Part shown: one piece after another, positions 1-9,979 of the stretch
Position numbering within the stretch: position 1 is the stretch's first letter
How the letters are laid out: every line of letters starts with the position of its first letter
Origin: Ectocarpus siliculosus
Taxonomy: Eukaryota; Sar; Phaeophyceae; Ectocarpales; Ectocarpaceae
Direction of reading: 5' to 3'
NCBI GenBank assembly: GCA_000310025.1
Contig: FN649750.1
Location: 766,723-830,722, forward strand
DNA: 64,000 bases
Notes under the pieces: generated by a model
What the model saw: only the letters and a program-made list of their open reading frames with translations
What the model was told of the DNA's origin: nothing
Database searches by the model: none
Translations under genes and position numbers: made by a program

Positions 1-1054
1 TATATTGCGTATAAATATGCGGGGATTGCAGTGACGAACTACGGAGGAACAAGAAGTTTCTTTGTGTTTTCCTTGGGAGTGTAGTAGATTGGTGGAGATT
101 CATGGAGATTCGTTCTAGGTATTAAAGCGTTATGCGTGACTTGATGCCGTGATGGAATGACGAGCTCAAGCACGCCCCCGATGAATACAACACGTTTTTC
201 ACCACGTCTACACGTCTTTACCTACCCGTGCGGCCCGTCATGGCCGAGCTGCTCTACGCTCCCATCACACACAACTGAGCCACCCGAATTATCGATCATG
301 TCCTGGTGATCTCAGATGAAATGGTTCGGCCTTTGTGTCATACCGGTGCTGTCACATCCATGCCTGTGTATTTGTCTCGCACGGCCGTTGCTTTTTTTCT
401 TCAGTCTTGCTTTGTCAGCTGGAGACCTGCGTGATGCGTGTGTGTGTGTGATGTGTGATGTGATGTCGAACATATTTGTGCCACACTCAGCTCGCTCCAG
501 AGCTCACGCATCTTGTCGCGTCTACACCCAAGACTCAGTATTGCCAGAGAGATTCCTTCTACACCAAGTGTCCTGATGATCTGGGATAACATGGTGCAGC
601 CAGTGTGTCATACTGATAGGTGCTGTCACATGTCCATGCCTACTGCTGCTGTGTATTCGTCCCACACCGCCGTTGGCTTTTTTTCTGGCGTTTGATGGCT
701 GGCGGACCGCATGCAGCTCACAACCATGCTCACATACATCATGCACACACACACATGCACACTCGTGCGACACAAATATGTCCGAACCATGTAGCTTCAC
801 TTCCCGTTGCTCTGCACCCTCTCTCCTGACGCCACCACAGTTCTTGATCACTCTGCCCACCTCTGACACCGCCATGGCATAGCTCAACTGCTGGTTCCTA
901 CATGCGGGAGGCTGGTTCAGAGGCAGTAGACATTTGGCTCTCCAGGAATCGTACGCCTGTTCTATTCTATCTTCCAATAAATAATCTCACTCTCAATTTC
1001 ATGCTTCGCTCTCAATTTCACGAATATGTTGTTCCCCCTCATATGGGGTAACTG
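1..1054. repeat. Left edge: imperfect tandem duplication, no gene seen
   Basis: Two diverged copies of one unit lie at about 307-430 and 577-715. Both run from a GATCTNNGATNA-like start through a CTGTCACAT(G)TCCATGCCT stretch to a T-rich run near GCCGTTG. The unit spacing is about 270-280 bases. CA/TG-rich stretches at 440-460 and 740-775 add short ORFs on both strands that have no recognisable content. A minus-strand reading at about 522-977 is open but looks like non-coding sequence downstream of the transposase-like fragment that ends at 1055. Confidence 0.45.
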
Positions 1055-2220
1055 TCAACCGTCTTGGTCCACAAGAGTGACGTTGGGGGTGCGTACCCTT
1101 CCCGCCCTACTGACGCTCTCAAGCAAAACCCAAAAGCCTATCGCCGCGTCCGGATCTCCGCTGTACTTGTCCAAGGGCAGCTTCATCTTGCGCGTACTGT
1201 GGTCTACCTCCAGCTGCACACAGTAGTCGTACAGGTGGCGCTGCGGAGATTGCTGAATGATCAACCCACCAAACCACCCCATGCCCAGCCTAACAAGCAC
1301 TCCACGTTGCAAAAGCAATCTGTCAAGAGCAGCGGGGGTAGATTCTTGGAGGCGAAAGCCCGCCGGGATCTCCATTCCCTGCGTCTCGTCCTCCGGGTCG
1401 TCTGGGTCCATGCTGTCGTCCTCGTCCAAAAGAGCTAGCTCGTCGGTCTGGGATCGAGACATGTCTGCGACAAAGGGTACCGTGAAACACGAGAAGGAAC
1501 GTACGGGTGTCATCGCCGTTACTCAACTGAAGCACACCATGTGTTCGTAGACGTGACGCGGAAACAGAATATCAGTCAGCAATATCCCAAACAGCACAAG
1601 GAAAAATGAACAAAAAGGACAATCAACAACGGTAAAGATGAATAAGCTGTAGTCTATGTAGTGCCAATCAAACTCACCGTCGTCGTCTTCATCGCTGTAT
1701 CCAGCGTCCTCCACGCCCTCCCCGTTGTTGGCACCGTTGCGCTCATCTCCGACGACCGGCTCGCGCCCTCCGGCGCCCTCCTCCTCCCGCCCCTCGGGCC
1801 CATCGCTGACGTCCTCCGAACCTCCTTCGTTCTCGCTGGAGTCTTCATCGTTTGCGAAGGTGTACGGCTGGTCCAAACCCTCCAAGGTGATTCGATCATC
1901 GCCTGAGCCGTCCACGGTCATCGCCATCCCGCACTTTTCGAAAAGGCGGTGTCAGTACCCCTGATTGCTGTTGAGTTTTGCCATGGCCGCTCCCGTCCAT
2001 TGAGTGATCAGTACGCGCCGGTCAGAAGCTGTCAGCGACGCGGTTTCCCACCTCTCGATGTTGTCCGACTGATCGAGCCACTTGTCCATCTCTTTACCGC
2101 CTTCACATGTGCCTTGATCGTCTCGAAGTGACGGTCAAGAATCAGTCCTCGTTGTTTCATCTCCGAGAGTTTGCCAAGATCCTTCAACAACCCGTGGGAT
2201 AAGGGGTTGGACAGGGACAT
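1055..2220 (-). pseudogene. Decayed DDE-transposase-like C-terminal region with acidic and tail domains
   Basis: In order, the minus strand reads: an ATG at 2220 opening a segment with LSEMKQRGL, reminiscent of SHOCT-type short helical segments; a one-base frame change near 2088-2096; a segment with ERWETASLTASDRRVLITQW; an in-frame TGA at 1952-1954; then FEKCGMAMTVDGSGDDRI and an acidic stretch. A GT donor follows position 1678 and an AG acceptor precedes 1464, and they join in phase. The last exon (1055-1464) carries GWFGGLIIQQ, LPLDKYSGDPDAAIGFWVLL and a TGA stop. From memory of such proteins in oomycetes and brown algae, the LTASxRRxLxTQW plus F-x-K-x-G-x-x-x-TxDGSxDD pattern belongs to the C-terminus of pogo/jerky-like DDE transposases. 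No catalytic core is present, and the frame break and stop make it a relic. The family assignment is inference. Confidence 0.5.
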
Positions 2221-2499
2221 GATCCCCCTGCACGGCAGGTAACTCGTGGCACGCTGCACACGCTGCTTCGAGTAAATTGAAACATCAACAAAAAAACCCT
2301 CCGCGCTGGCACAGGGGCACGATGTATACAGCATATGTACCCCTGATTATAACCCTTAAAAAAATCTGGAAAGGGAAGTCTAGGTAGGTACCGACTACCC
2401 AAAAACCTGGGAACGCCCCCCCCCCCACCTCCTCCTCCTGCTGTGTATGTTCTTCTCTCGCCACCGCGTCACGTCATATATGTTCTTATCTGTAGAACC

Positions 2500-2633
2500 A
2501 GTCGTACACCTCACTGGGGGTTCTTATTCTTAACAGCAGGTCCCATCTGAGCACGGGGCAAGTTCTTAAAAATTGGATTTTTTTAGGCTCAAATTCTTAA
2601 CGTCCATATTCTTAAGTGCGGGCCGGTTCTGTA
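2500..2633. repeat. Fragment of a TTCTTA-word inverted-repeat element
   Basis: The word TTCTTA occurs about five times between 2520 and 2615. The right edge, read on the minus strand, is CAGAACCGGCCCGCACTTAA preceded by TA (2632-2633). It resembles the termini of the elements at 19211-19417 and 20172-20675, which share CAGT..CCGGCCCGC..TAAGAAA-like ends. No convincing left terminus was found, so this is called a fragment. It abuts the left edge of the duplicated segment starting near 2636. Confidence 0.4.
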
Positions 2634-4294
2634 CCACAGAAGTACCGTAGTACACAGCACAGCAGTATACTTGTAAAATAGTTCATTGTATCTAGAAGTG
2701 TACAAGGGGGCTCTACCTTCCCTCCAGGCAACTGCGCTGTAAGCCCGCACATAAGCATAAGGACGTGTGCAGCATAGCGTACAGGAGGCCCCTTTAATGC
2801 TGTTGGAACACGTAGACTTCTGAGACATTTTTTTTTTTTTGTCTTGACTTCAAATCAGCGCTCACAACACTAGTGCCGTTTACTCCAACCCATGGTCACA
2901 CAGAAGAGCCCCTCTCTACCCTCCCCTCCTGCGGTACTTTGCCTTCGATTTTTGATGCGAGAAGAGTTCAGCACTATCTTCCCATGATCCCATGATGCAT
3001 ATCTGACTCTGAAAGTCAGAACACGAGCGACGACATGGTTGGATGAGGCGCACAGTCCCGACGGTGTCCCATCCTTGGGTGCAAGTGCAGAGCGAACTTC
3101 CCATTTCCCACTTCCCACGCACGCGTCCCTTGCGTACCTTTGTTGAACACCATGAAGCGCAGCAAGAGCAGGTGCGCAAGCGGCTGTTGGATATGGGTAT
3201 GTTGTGGTGTAGTCATTCATGCCGCGTGTCGTTTAAAGATCTCCAGCACAGGCTGCTGTTCTACCCTGTTCACTGTTCACGCTTCCCCAAACACACACAC
3301 GGCACAGGCAGCACAGCGGAGGTTTGCCACCTACCTGCTCATGCTACTACCTTACTACTGCTGTGTTTGGCTTTCCCACATCAAGTATTCGTAGGTACGA
3401 GTGCAGCACCTGCTTGATACATATATTTCATCCATGCATCCGCTTGTGCACCAGTTTTTAATTCGTTGTTGCAACACATTGTTTGTACCAAAACCGCGTT
3501 GTTGCGGTTATCCCGGGCACAACCCTAGAACCTATGTACGCCTGCATCCCTACATGTACGTATGTCACGCACGATTCTGACCTCCAAGGCAGACACAAGC
3601 CTTGTTAATACCCCTCCGTCGTCCACGCGGCCTAGGCTAGAATGATGTCAAAGAAGACTCGGGTATTATCTGGGACAGATGCTGTAACAGAAAGGTTGTA
3701 CCTGCCCTACGTCAAGCTTTTCGCTCCACTTTGTCCTCCTGACAGACCGCGCCGGTTCATGCGGCGCCCGTTGTGGCCCACGCTGTGCGCACGTCGCTAC
3801 AGTATAACCAGCCCCCACCACGTGAAACTGAGAGACGGATAACCCCTCCGCCTGTGAGGTTAGAAGGTGGATTGGTCGAGGTAGGGTTTGCTCTTGTGGC
3901 ATGGAACTGGACAACTGCCGTAGATAATGGGCATGGTTGATAGTGCGAGGGTGCAAACATGTCCGCTAACAACAGCACAGAAGAAATCATGTGAACTGCT
4001 TCCGTCTGTAACTTTTCCAACCCGAAATACGAACGCAGGTTATTCTCCGAGCTGAATACACACGAAGCGACGTGTTCGCAGTGTGTCGCACGCTGCACGC
4101 CTGTTGTGTGCAAGCATGCAAAGATCGAAGTCACTTGCGGTGCTTGAAGATTATGGTCATGCCCGCCGACTGTGAAACGTTTTGGTAGCCGGGATACCCA
4201 ATCAACTCATGGCATGTCTGGATTGGAACAGCAAACGCAAGGTTGATGACCAACCCTGGAGTTCATCCATGTGAAACGTAGCCTAGGCCGGCGA

Positions 4295-4460
4295 GCCGAA
4301 AACCCGGCATGTCGCTCCGTCCCGGCATTGTAGAGATGTGAGGCCGGTATATGTTGTAACGATTACGGCATGCGTTTTCACGGGAATCCACCCCCCACGC
4401 TTGATCCGTCGCTGCTTTGTTCTAACGATTACGGCATGCATTTTCACGGGTCCCCCTACC
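4295..4460. repeat. Dispersed repeat R1, diverged copy in the duplication
   Basis: The stretch ACCCGGCATGTCGCTCCGTC followed by GTAGAGATGTGAGG and CGATTACGGCATGC is a diverged version of the repeat seen best at 54359-54452 and 40256-40341. Its tail (CGATTACGGCATGC, then TTTTCACGGG) occurs twice in tandem here. The same structure is in copy 2 at about 27545-27700. Confidence 0.5.
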
Positions 4461-4737
4461 TCCCACTCTCGATCCGTTGCCGCTGGCTCGTTCTCCGTGT
4501 CCGCCGCCGACAGCTCGACTTTATAGCGGCAGAGGCCTGAGGCGAGAAGATGAAGGACCTCATTACCGCGCGAAGGGGAGAGGCGAGGACCCTTTGTCGG
4601 CTGCAGCGTGCGACACGAGACAAGGAGGGAGGAGCGACCAAACCTACGGTTGCGATCGGGGCGCCGCCGCCGGCTGCCGCTGCGCAGGACTTTCCGCGGC
4701 GGTCTGGTGGGTGAGGTAGAGGGCGGCGCTGGGGCTG

Positions 4738-5023
4738 CTAGTGCTTCTTCTTCTTCTTCTTGCCCTGCTTCAGCTGCCGGCGGAACGAGGGGCGAGACGG
4801 CGCCGGCAAGGTGTCAAGGGCCAAGCCCGAAGCGCTTCTTCCCGCGGAAGAGGCGGCGGGAAGAGCACCAGAAGCTGAGGTGGTGAAGGCCGGAGAATCA
4901 GAGACGTCGCCGATAGATATGGATGGCGGCGGAGCGGCCGACAAGGCAGCTGCCCTCTCTCCGCTGGTGCCGGTGCGGCCGCGCCCATGTCGCAATCCGC
5001 AAGGCCGTCGTCGCCGGCAACGT
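4738..5023 (-). CDS. Hypothetical 3' exon, Ala/Pro/Ser-rich with lysine-rich end (copy 1)
   Basis: This possible terminal exon on the minus strand follows an AG acceptor at TTACGCAG and ends in a lysine run, KKKKKKH and a TAG stop at 4738. The protein is low-complexity (SDSPAFTTSASGALP, PAPSRPSFRRQ). The only support is that the corresponding frame in copy 2 (27983-28280) stays open and that a 12-base length difference between the copies is a multiple of three. Upstream exons were not resolved, and another frame (PAPAERGQLPCRP) is also open. It may equally be non-coding GC-rich DNA. Confidence 0.25.
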
Positions 5024-5739
5024 CTGCGTAACATCGCTATATATTGAAAATAGACGCGGTCGCCGCCCGCTTTGGCCAAGGCGAGGTCGGCGGTGGCGAT
5101 ACAGGTGGAAAAATTGCGGTTCCGAGCAGTCGGGATCAGAAGGGTCTTCGGCGGAAGAGTCCAAAGGAGGAGGGGGACGAGGAAGAGGAAAGGGCTCGGC
5201 CACGGCGCTGCCGAAGGCGTTCGATGGGGCAGCAGCGGCCCATATAGATACGGCGGAAAGCGCATAGGGCATCCGAGGGAATTGCCTTCCCTACGAAGCA
5301 CGAAGCGTTACCCTCGCCGTCACCGCCGGCCGACGCCAGCAGCAGCAGCAGCAACGGTCAGCGTAGTGGCAGAGGGGGTGGTGGTACTGCGGTTGCAGGT
5401 TCGGACCACAGGCAGGAGGAGGCCGCGACGAACAAGCGGGAGAGGGGGGCGGCAACGGCGGGGGGGGTGGGGGCATCTTATCAGCGGACGAGGGAGGAGA
5501 CGGTGGCGGCCAGGCCGAGGAGGGGCACCGCGACAAGAGGTGAGCACGCCGTCGAGATTCATCTAGGGGGGTCAAGGCCCCGAGGATAGGGTCCTGTGTG
5601 CACAAATCGACCGGTGGCAGAAACACATTGACGGAAGCACGCGCGAATTTCACGTGTGTGTTTTCTACGTTCCGTAGTTGTATGGGCCAGGCCCCCGATG
5701 CGCGAGAGGCTTTTCAAGCGATTTCAATCTTCTTGTTTG

Positions 5740-5940
5740 GTCATGGCACCCCGGTGCCATAAGCGCGAGGGGTGCGAAACCATCGTACCCGGTGCGAAAA
5801 TACAGTTATATCCTACCGCCCTAACAAGCCCTTTCCAACGCGCACCCCGTGGTGCGATAACTCCGACGGGTGCGATCTCGAATCAAGCACAGCGGACCTA
5901 TCCACGGTGGTGTACGTAGGCCCGGGCGCGATTTCGCCCC
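5740..5940. repeat. Cluster of the word GGTGCGA / TCGCACC
   Basis: The words GGTGCGA, GGTGCCAT, GCACCCC and close variants recur about eight times at irregular spacing within 200 bases. The same word is enriched at 19138-19890 and 20840-20965, and in copy 2 at about 29195-29390. No clear terminal inverted repeat was found. The pattern resembles the word iteration in the TTTCTTA elements, but the boundaries are undefined. Confidence 0.45.
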
Positions 5941-6011
5941 GTGGCTGTCATACTGAAAACACTGGGGCTTCTTTCCCGTACTACCAGATGTGCGGTACAG
6001 CATCCTAGCAA

Positions 6012-6810
6012 GGCACACACAGTATCCTCAATTGCTGCTGTCTGTACACAAACCGTGCGAAAGGCCACCTTCGACACGAGTGTGGTTCAACGTAGAACCC
6101 GATTGGACGGGCCATTCAGCTCCAGGTTTCTCTGGTTTCATTTGACTTGCTTTTCAACGTAAAGCGTGTCTTGGCAGTAGGGGTGGGAATGGAGGATGGG
6201 GTCATTAAGGGCTGTTCTGTAGCGACAACGGTGAGGGTCCCCGGGAATTTCAGAGGCGGTCATACCTTGCACTTGTACCAGGACCGTGGTCTAGATGGAC
6301 TGTCTATGGAGGTGTACCCGTTTTTATGGTTCGGCTTGTGATCATGGAAGGCGTCCGCGCCGGGACCACTACAGATGTTAGTGTAGGAGGTGTTGGGCGG
6401 AGACCGGGCTGGATTTTGGTGTGAAGAAAATAATATTGCGATACATGTGCACTAGTGTTGTCTTCAGCTTACCTCTTATGATTCGGGGTCATTGTTGTTT
6501 CGCTTTTTTTTTTTTTCGATATCTTTTCGTACACCGCGATGTACCGCCTCCTCCATTACCCAGGAATCCCACCCTTGGGGTACAGCTGTGCCCGCTGCCC
6601 AATGGCCTATTTTCAATCCACTCAATCCGCCTGTCGATGGGGCCACAAAGGGGGTGGTAACATTGCCCTCAGGCATGTGTTCTTGAAGCTTGAGGTCTAA
6701 GATTAAGATTTGTACAGCTCACCAACTGCCGATGTGGTGTTCAACACGAATTATCGTATGTGCTTTCCACATTCTAGGACGGCCCGGTCATACTCGCGAC
6801 AAACCAGATA
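6012..6810. other. Intergenic, no gene seen
   Basis: No ORF here has recognisable content. The end of the stretch (about 6335-6440) contains GGAAGGCGTCCGC and GGCGGAGACCG, then a GTGAAGAAAA-type motif. It is a diverged, tail-less relative of the sequence before the AAC-tailed repeats at 34340-34460 and 10810-10900. Confidence 0.4.
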
Positions 6811-7933
6811 CCATAAGTTACGGAGTTTTCCTTCGGGGAGGGGATCGTTTTTTTTCTGAAACCAAACCCCCTAGGGGGGAAATTGACGTTCTGCGGGGGT
6901 TCGCTTTTTTTTCCTAAGCTACCCCGGGGGGACGACCCCCCCCCCCCGGGCGTTGTGCAAAATAATGATGGTCCACACACCACCTATGTTCCGGACAACA
7001 CAGAGAGAGGTGAAAGTGAGATGGATAAGGTTTATGACCAAGTGACAAACGGTGCCTAAATGTCGCTCGAAGCGCAGACCTGCGAGTGAATTTTCTGTCC
7101 CATATCATGCTTTTTGTGCTCTGCGATGCGACAAAATCGACTCAAAAAAGATGGGAAATGCATCCCCCCAGGGGGGGACTCGTGGGAAAAATGGTACCCC
7201 GGGGAGAAATTGACATACCCGGGGGGATTATTGACATACCCGGGACGATTATTTTTTTGGGTCGAAAACGATCTACCCCGGGGCTAAATCAACGAACTCA
7301 TGCTTCCAGGCCGAAAAGAAAGGTGATGGGGGGGGGGGGTGTACTCATAGTCGTGGATGCCGTAGTCATTAGACCATTGACCTCGCATCCCTACAAAGCC
7401 GGGACGGAGCACGCCGGGTTCTCACCGGACCAGGCTCTCACATCACCAAGCGCGAAGCACCGTGAGGTATTTGGCGAGTCGCATGAAGGGTGAGCTACAT
7501 CCTGCTAAGGGTGTTCGGCATCTTGTGCTTACTTCCTTGCGTACGGATGACAGCTGCGTATGACTTAATTTATTTTCTGGTGCGTTCACTTCCAGAGACA
7601 GTTGTAAGCACTGTGTATCTGCCTTGAGGGTGCTTGACCATTTTAACACAACGTGGTGCGATCATCCCCCGTTGCGCGGAGTGAGGGTTCTCCACCCCGC
7701 ACAACATGATCTTCTCGACCACCATTCATTATGGTTACCGCCAAAAAAAAGAGCGAGGCAAAAAAAACCCCGGTAACCTGGTTGCCAAGTTCACGAAGTG
7801 AATTGGCTTTTGTTTTACAACGTCGTTGCCAAGCGACGAAAACCCAATCCCGATGGCAAACACCGAGCGGGGGGCAAAGGTGATGGGGGGGGGGGGGAAC
7901 TCTAACCCAGGGGGGAAACTCCGTAACTTACGG
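6811..7933. mobile_element. TA-flanked inverted-repeat element A (1.12 kb, non-coding)
   Basis: The left terminus CCATAAGTTACGGAGTTTTC at 6811 is matched in inverted orientation by GAAACTCCGTAACTTACGG ending at 7933. Both ends are bordered by TA (809-810 and 934-935 of the respective thousands), as expected of Tc1/mariner-type integration. There is no transposase ORF. The interior repeats TACCCCGGGG-like words at about 6918, 7194, 7215, 7234 and 7273, some preceded by AAATTGAC or ATTGACA. A copy of dispersed repeat R1 is nested at 7331-7432 on the minus strand. G/C homopolymers inside may contain sequencing errors. Confidence 0.7.
7331..7432 (-). repeat. Dispersed repeat R1, nested copy
   Basis: Read on the minus strand, this contains GTGAGAACCCGGCGTGCTCC, CCGGCTTTGTAGGGATGCGA and GGTCAATGGTCTAA. 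It matches 54359-54452 and 40256-40341 closely, and ends in a C run as they do. It sits inside element A and so inserted after it. Confidence 0.75.
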
Positions 7934-8380
7934 TATGCCGCTGGCACGAGCCGATTGAAAAAAAAAATCCTCCCGAGACACAAACACCGAAAACCAAGAT
8001 TGCGACAAACGAAACTCACTCGCAAACAAACCCGTTTTGTGTCACTACTCTAGTCGAGATACTCGCGCGGCGACCTCCCCACTTCTCTCTTTATCTACGG
8101 TCACGTATCCTGCTGGCAGGCGCCTACTTGATCCCTTGCGAGACGCAAACACTTCGTCCGTCGTCGAAAGCGCAAAGAAACAAATCGTACTCGTAGCTCC
8201 CTTCTGTGGTACGACTTAGCCCTTGGACTTTTGAACCTCCCACTTTTTCCGGACCTCGACGCAAATCTTCGGCCCCTTCCTCGCGGGTTTGTGTGCCACC
8301 AAAAACTGGTGGCTAACGAGTGCTTCTAGACAAGAAGACACACACGCCGCCGGTCTTGCGTCCTCCCATCCGGACCTCCT
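7934..8380. other. Intergenic, no gene seen
   Basis: No supported feature. A minus-strand reading at about 8220-8310 (REEGAEDLRR) is open but too short to call. It would be downstream of the hypothetical exon at 8381-8662. Confidence 0.3.
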
Positions 8381-8662
8381 CTAACAGCTTGTCATTGTTT
8401 TCGTGTTGCTCCCTCCAGAGTTGTACTCTGGAGTCGCTGTGCCACCCGCCCCCTTCCTCTTCCTCGGGTTTCCTGTCGGACGTCCTGTAGGCGGCGGTCC
8501 TCCTCCGCCATGTGACTCGCGGTCACCTTCGGCATCATTGCCCTGGGCGGCAATCTGTTCCCTGAGCACTGCTTTCGTTTTATAGACTAACTGAAGGCTT
8601 CGATGGTATTGTAACTCAGCGCCAGCACAACATGCTCTACGCGACGCACTTTGAGCCAACAC
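8381..8662 (-). CDS. Hypothetical exon, Gly/Pro-rich basic C-terminus
   Basis: This open minus-strand frame ends in a TAG stop. It contains KTKAVLREQIAAQ, then GDRESHGGGGPPPTGRPTG, NPRKRKGAGG and a short polar end. A possible acceptor (CCTTCAG) lies just before the LVYKTKAVLREQ segment at about 8595, so the exon may be shorter than the open frame. The charged helical start followed by a Gly/Pro and basic tail looks coding. No family is recognised and no partner exon was found. It could be a fragment of a transposon-borne DNA-binding protein, but that is a guess. Confidence 0.3.
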   Translation of the reverse strand: MLAQSASRRACCAGAELQYHRSLQLVYKTKAVLREQIAAQGNDAEGDRESHGGGGPPPTGRPTGNPRKRKGAGGTATPEYNSGGSNTKTMTSC

Positions 8663-9979
8663 CCGCTGGGTCAGACCTGTCGAAGGTGTTTTCTAATGTC
8701 GTCAGCGCCCATCGATTGGCGCCTATCCTCCATGATACCACCTGCAGCAGACCAGCGACCATTCACGAAGCATGAAGATGAATAACACTGAGGGGCATGT
8801 GGGGCCCAAAATCCCGCTACAAGTCATCCGGCAAGGGCGTTCGCGCACACTCCAACAGATGGTTGTATCCAGGTTTTGTACATCTATTCAACACAAATTA
8901 TATATCGTAATGCCGAGAACACGCTTGACATTCTCAAAAGAGCGTGTGGCATTAGTTATTTGGTTGGTCTCCGTCGCCGAGGACCAGCGAAGTACCGCAA
9001 AAGGTACCGTACAACAACCGCGACACCCGTTCATACGCGCACAGAGAGGACACCAGCAAACCGCGACAAGCTGTACTTTTTCCATACTAAATCCCTATTA
9101 ATAAGGGTTTCACCACAGTAGTACGGAAAACGCCGTAACTCGACCAATTTAAAGAGGAACCTGGTCCGTTGTATATCATATGAAAGGTAGTTCTCCTGCG
9201 CATCGTTTGAGCCATCTCTGACACAGATCTGTAAGATTGGTGGTGGTGAAAACGCCTATATAGATACAAATACCGAGGACTGCTGTACAGGACTTATATC
9301 GCCACCCATAACTTTTTCGTCCGGGCCTCTTTCAGTTCCAAACTCGGCGAAAGTACTGAGCATGTCAAGTACGACTATATGCGATAAGTTAGACTAACCT
9401 CTACCGCTTGTGCCAGCACCCATGTGTGCGTTTCTACACCTTACGGTCCATTTTGGGGCGATCACGGAGCCCCCTTTCCACCGCAGCAGAATGTATACAT
9501 GGCAACACGTATTCAAGAATCTGACGCTACCAGACGACCCTCCACATCCAGGGCTGCTCGTAGATATACATCCGACCAAGTTCGTCACTCTGTAAGCTAA
9601 GCTAGGGCAAGAGCGCCGTCCTGTGCTGCTGCTCTGGTCCGCAAAAATACACATGCACAAGAACCAATCTTGCCACCAGCAACGATTTCTTACGAACTGG
9701 TTGCATCTGATTCATCACAGTCGGCAGTCAGCAGTGCTGTCAAGTGTATGCAACGGGGTGTACCTGCTGTTTCATCCAGCACCTTGTCCTCGTCTCCCGG
9801 TGGCCCACCAAAGTAGCGGGTGCTGGTCTCTGCTGTGGCTGATTTTCGAACCAAAAGGGGGGTTTCCAGCTGTACTAAAGGCTAGATGTTTGGTTTTTCC
9901 AAACCCGAACATAGGTTGTCTGGGTCCCCTTAAGGACCACAGCTCTTCGCCGCGACACTGCTACCGTTCAAGGTTTCAA
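8663..9979. other. Intergenic, no gene seen
   Basis: There is a 165-residue open frame at 9623-10120 on the plus strand, but it runs into the tandem repeat array and has no recognisable composition, so it is not called. Nothing else is supported. Confidence 0.4.

Larger units (their letters stand above)
2636..6005. repeat. Segmental duplication, copy 1 (about 3.4 kb)
   Basis: This block matches 25913-29457 in the same orientation at high identity by eye, with near-identical stretches such as 3640-4130 versus 26890-27360. Copy 2 has an extra insertion of about 190 bases including a GA run (28820-29005). Copy 1 has about 50 extra bases near its start. The left edge is at GTACAAGGGGGCTCTACC and slightly upstream. 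The right edge is at GATGTGCGGTACAG. Neither terminal repeats nor a transposase are visible, so the mechanism of duplication is unknown. A third, short match to the 2823-2901 part lies at 39795-39870. Confidence 0.85.

Noticed and set aside
1952-1954. In-frame TGA in the transposase-like fragment as a selenocysteine codon
   Set aside because: There is also a frame change upstream, and the sequence is a transposon relic. No SECIS-like hairpin was looked for with a tool, and plain decay explains the stop.
4477-5566. Several plus-strand GC-rich open frames in the duplication
   Set aside because: They are Arg/Gly-rich frames of GC-rich DNA, with overlapping open frames on both strands. There is no splice support or domain content.
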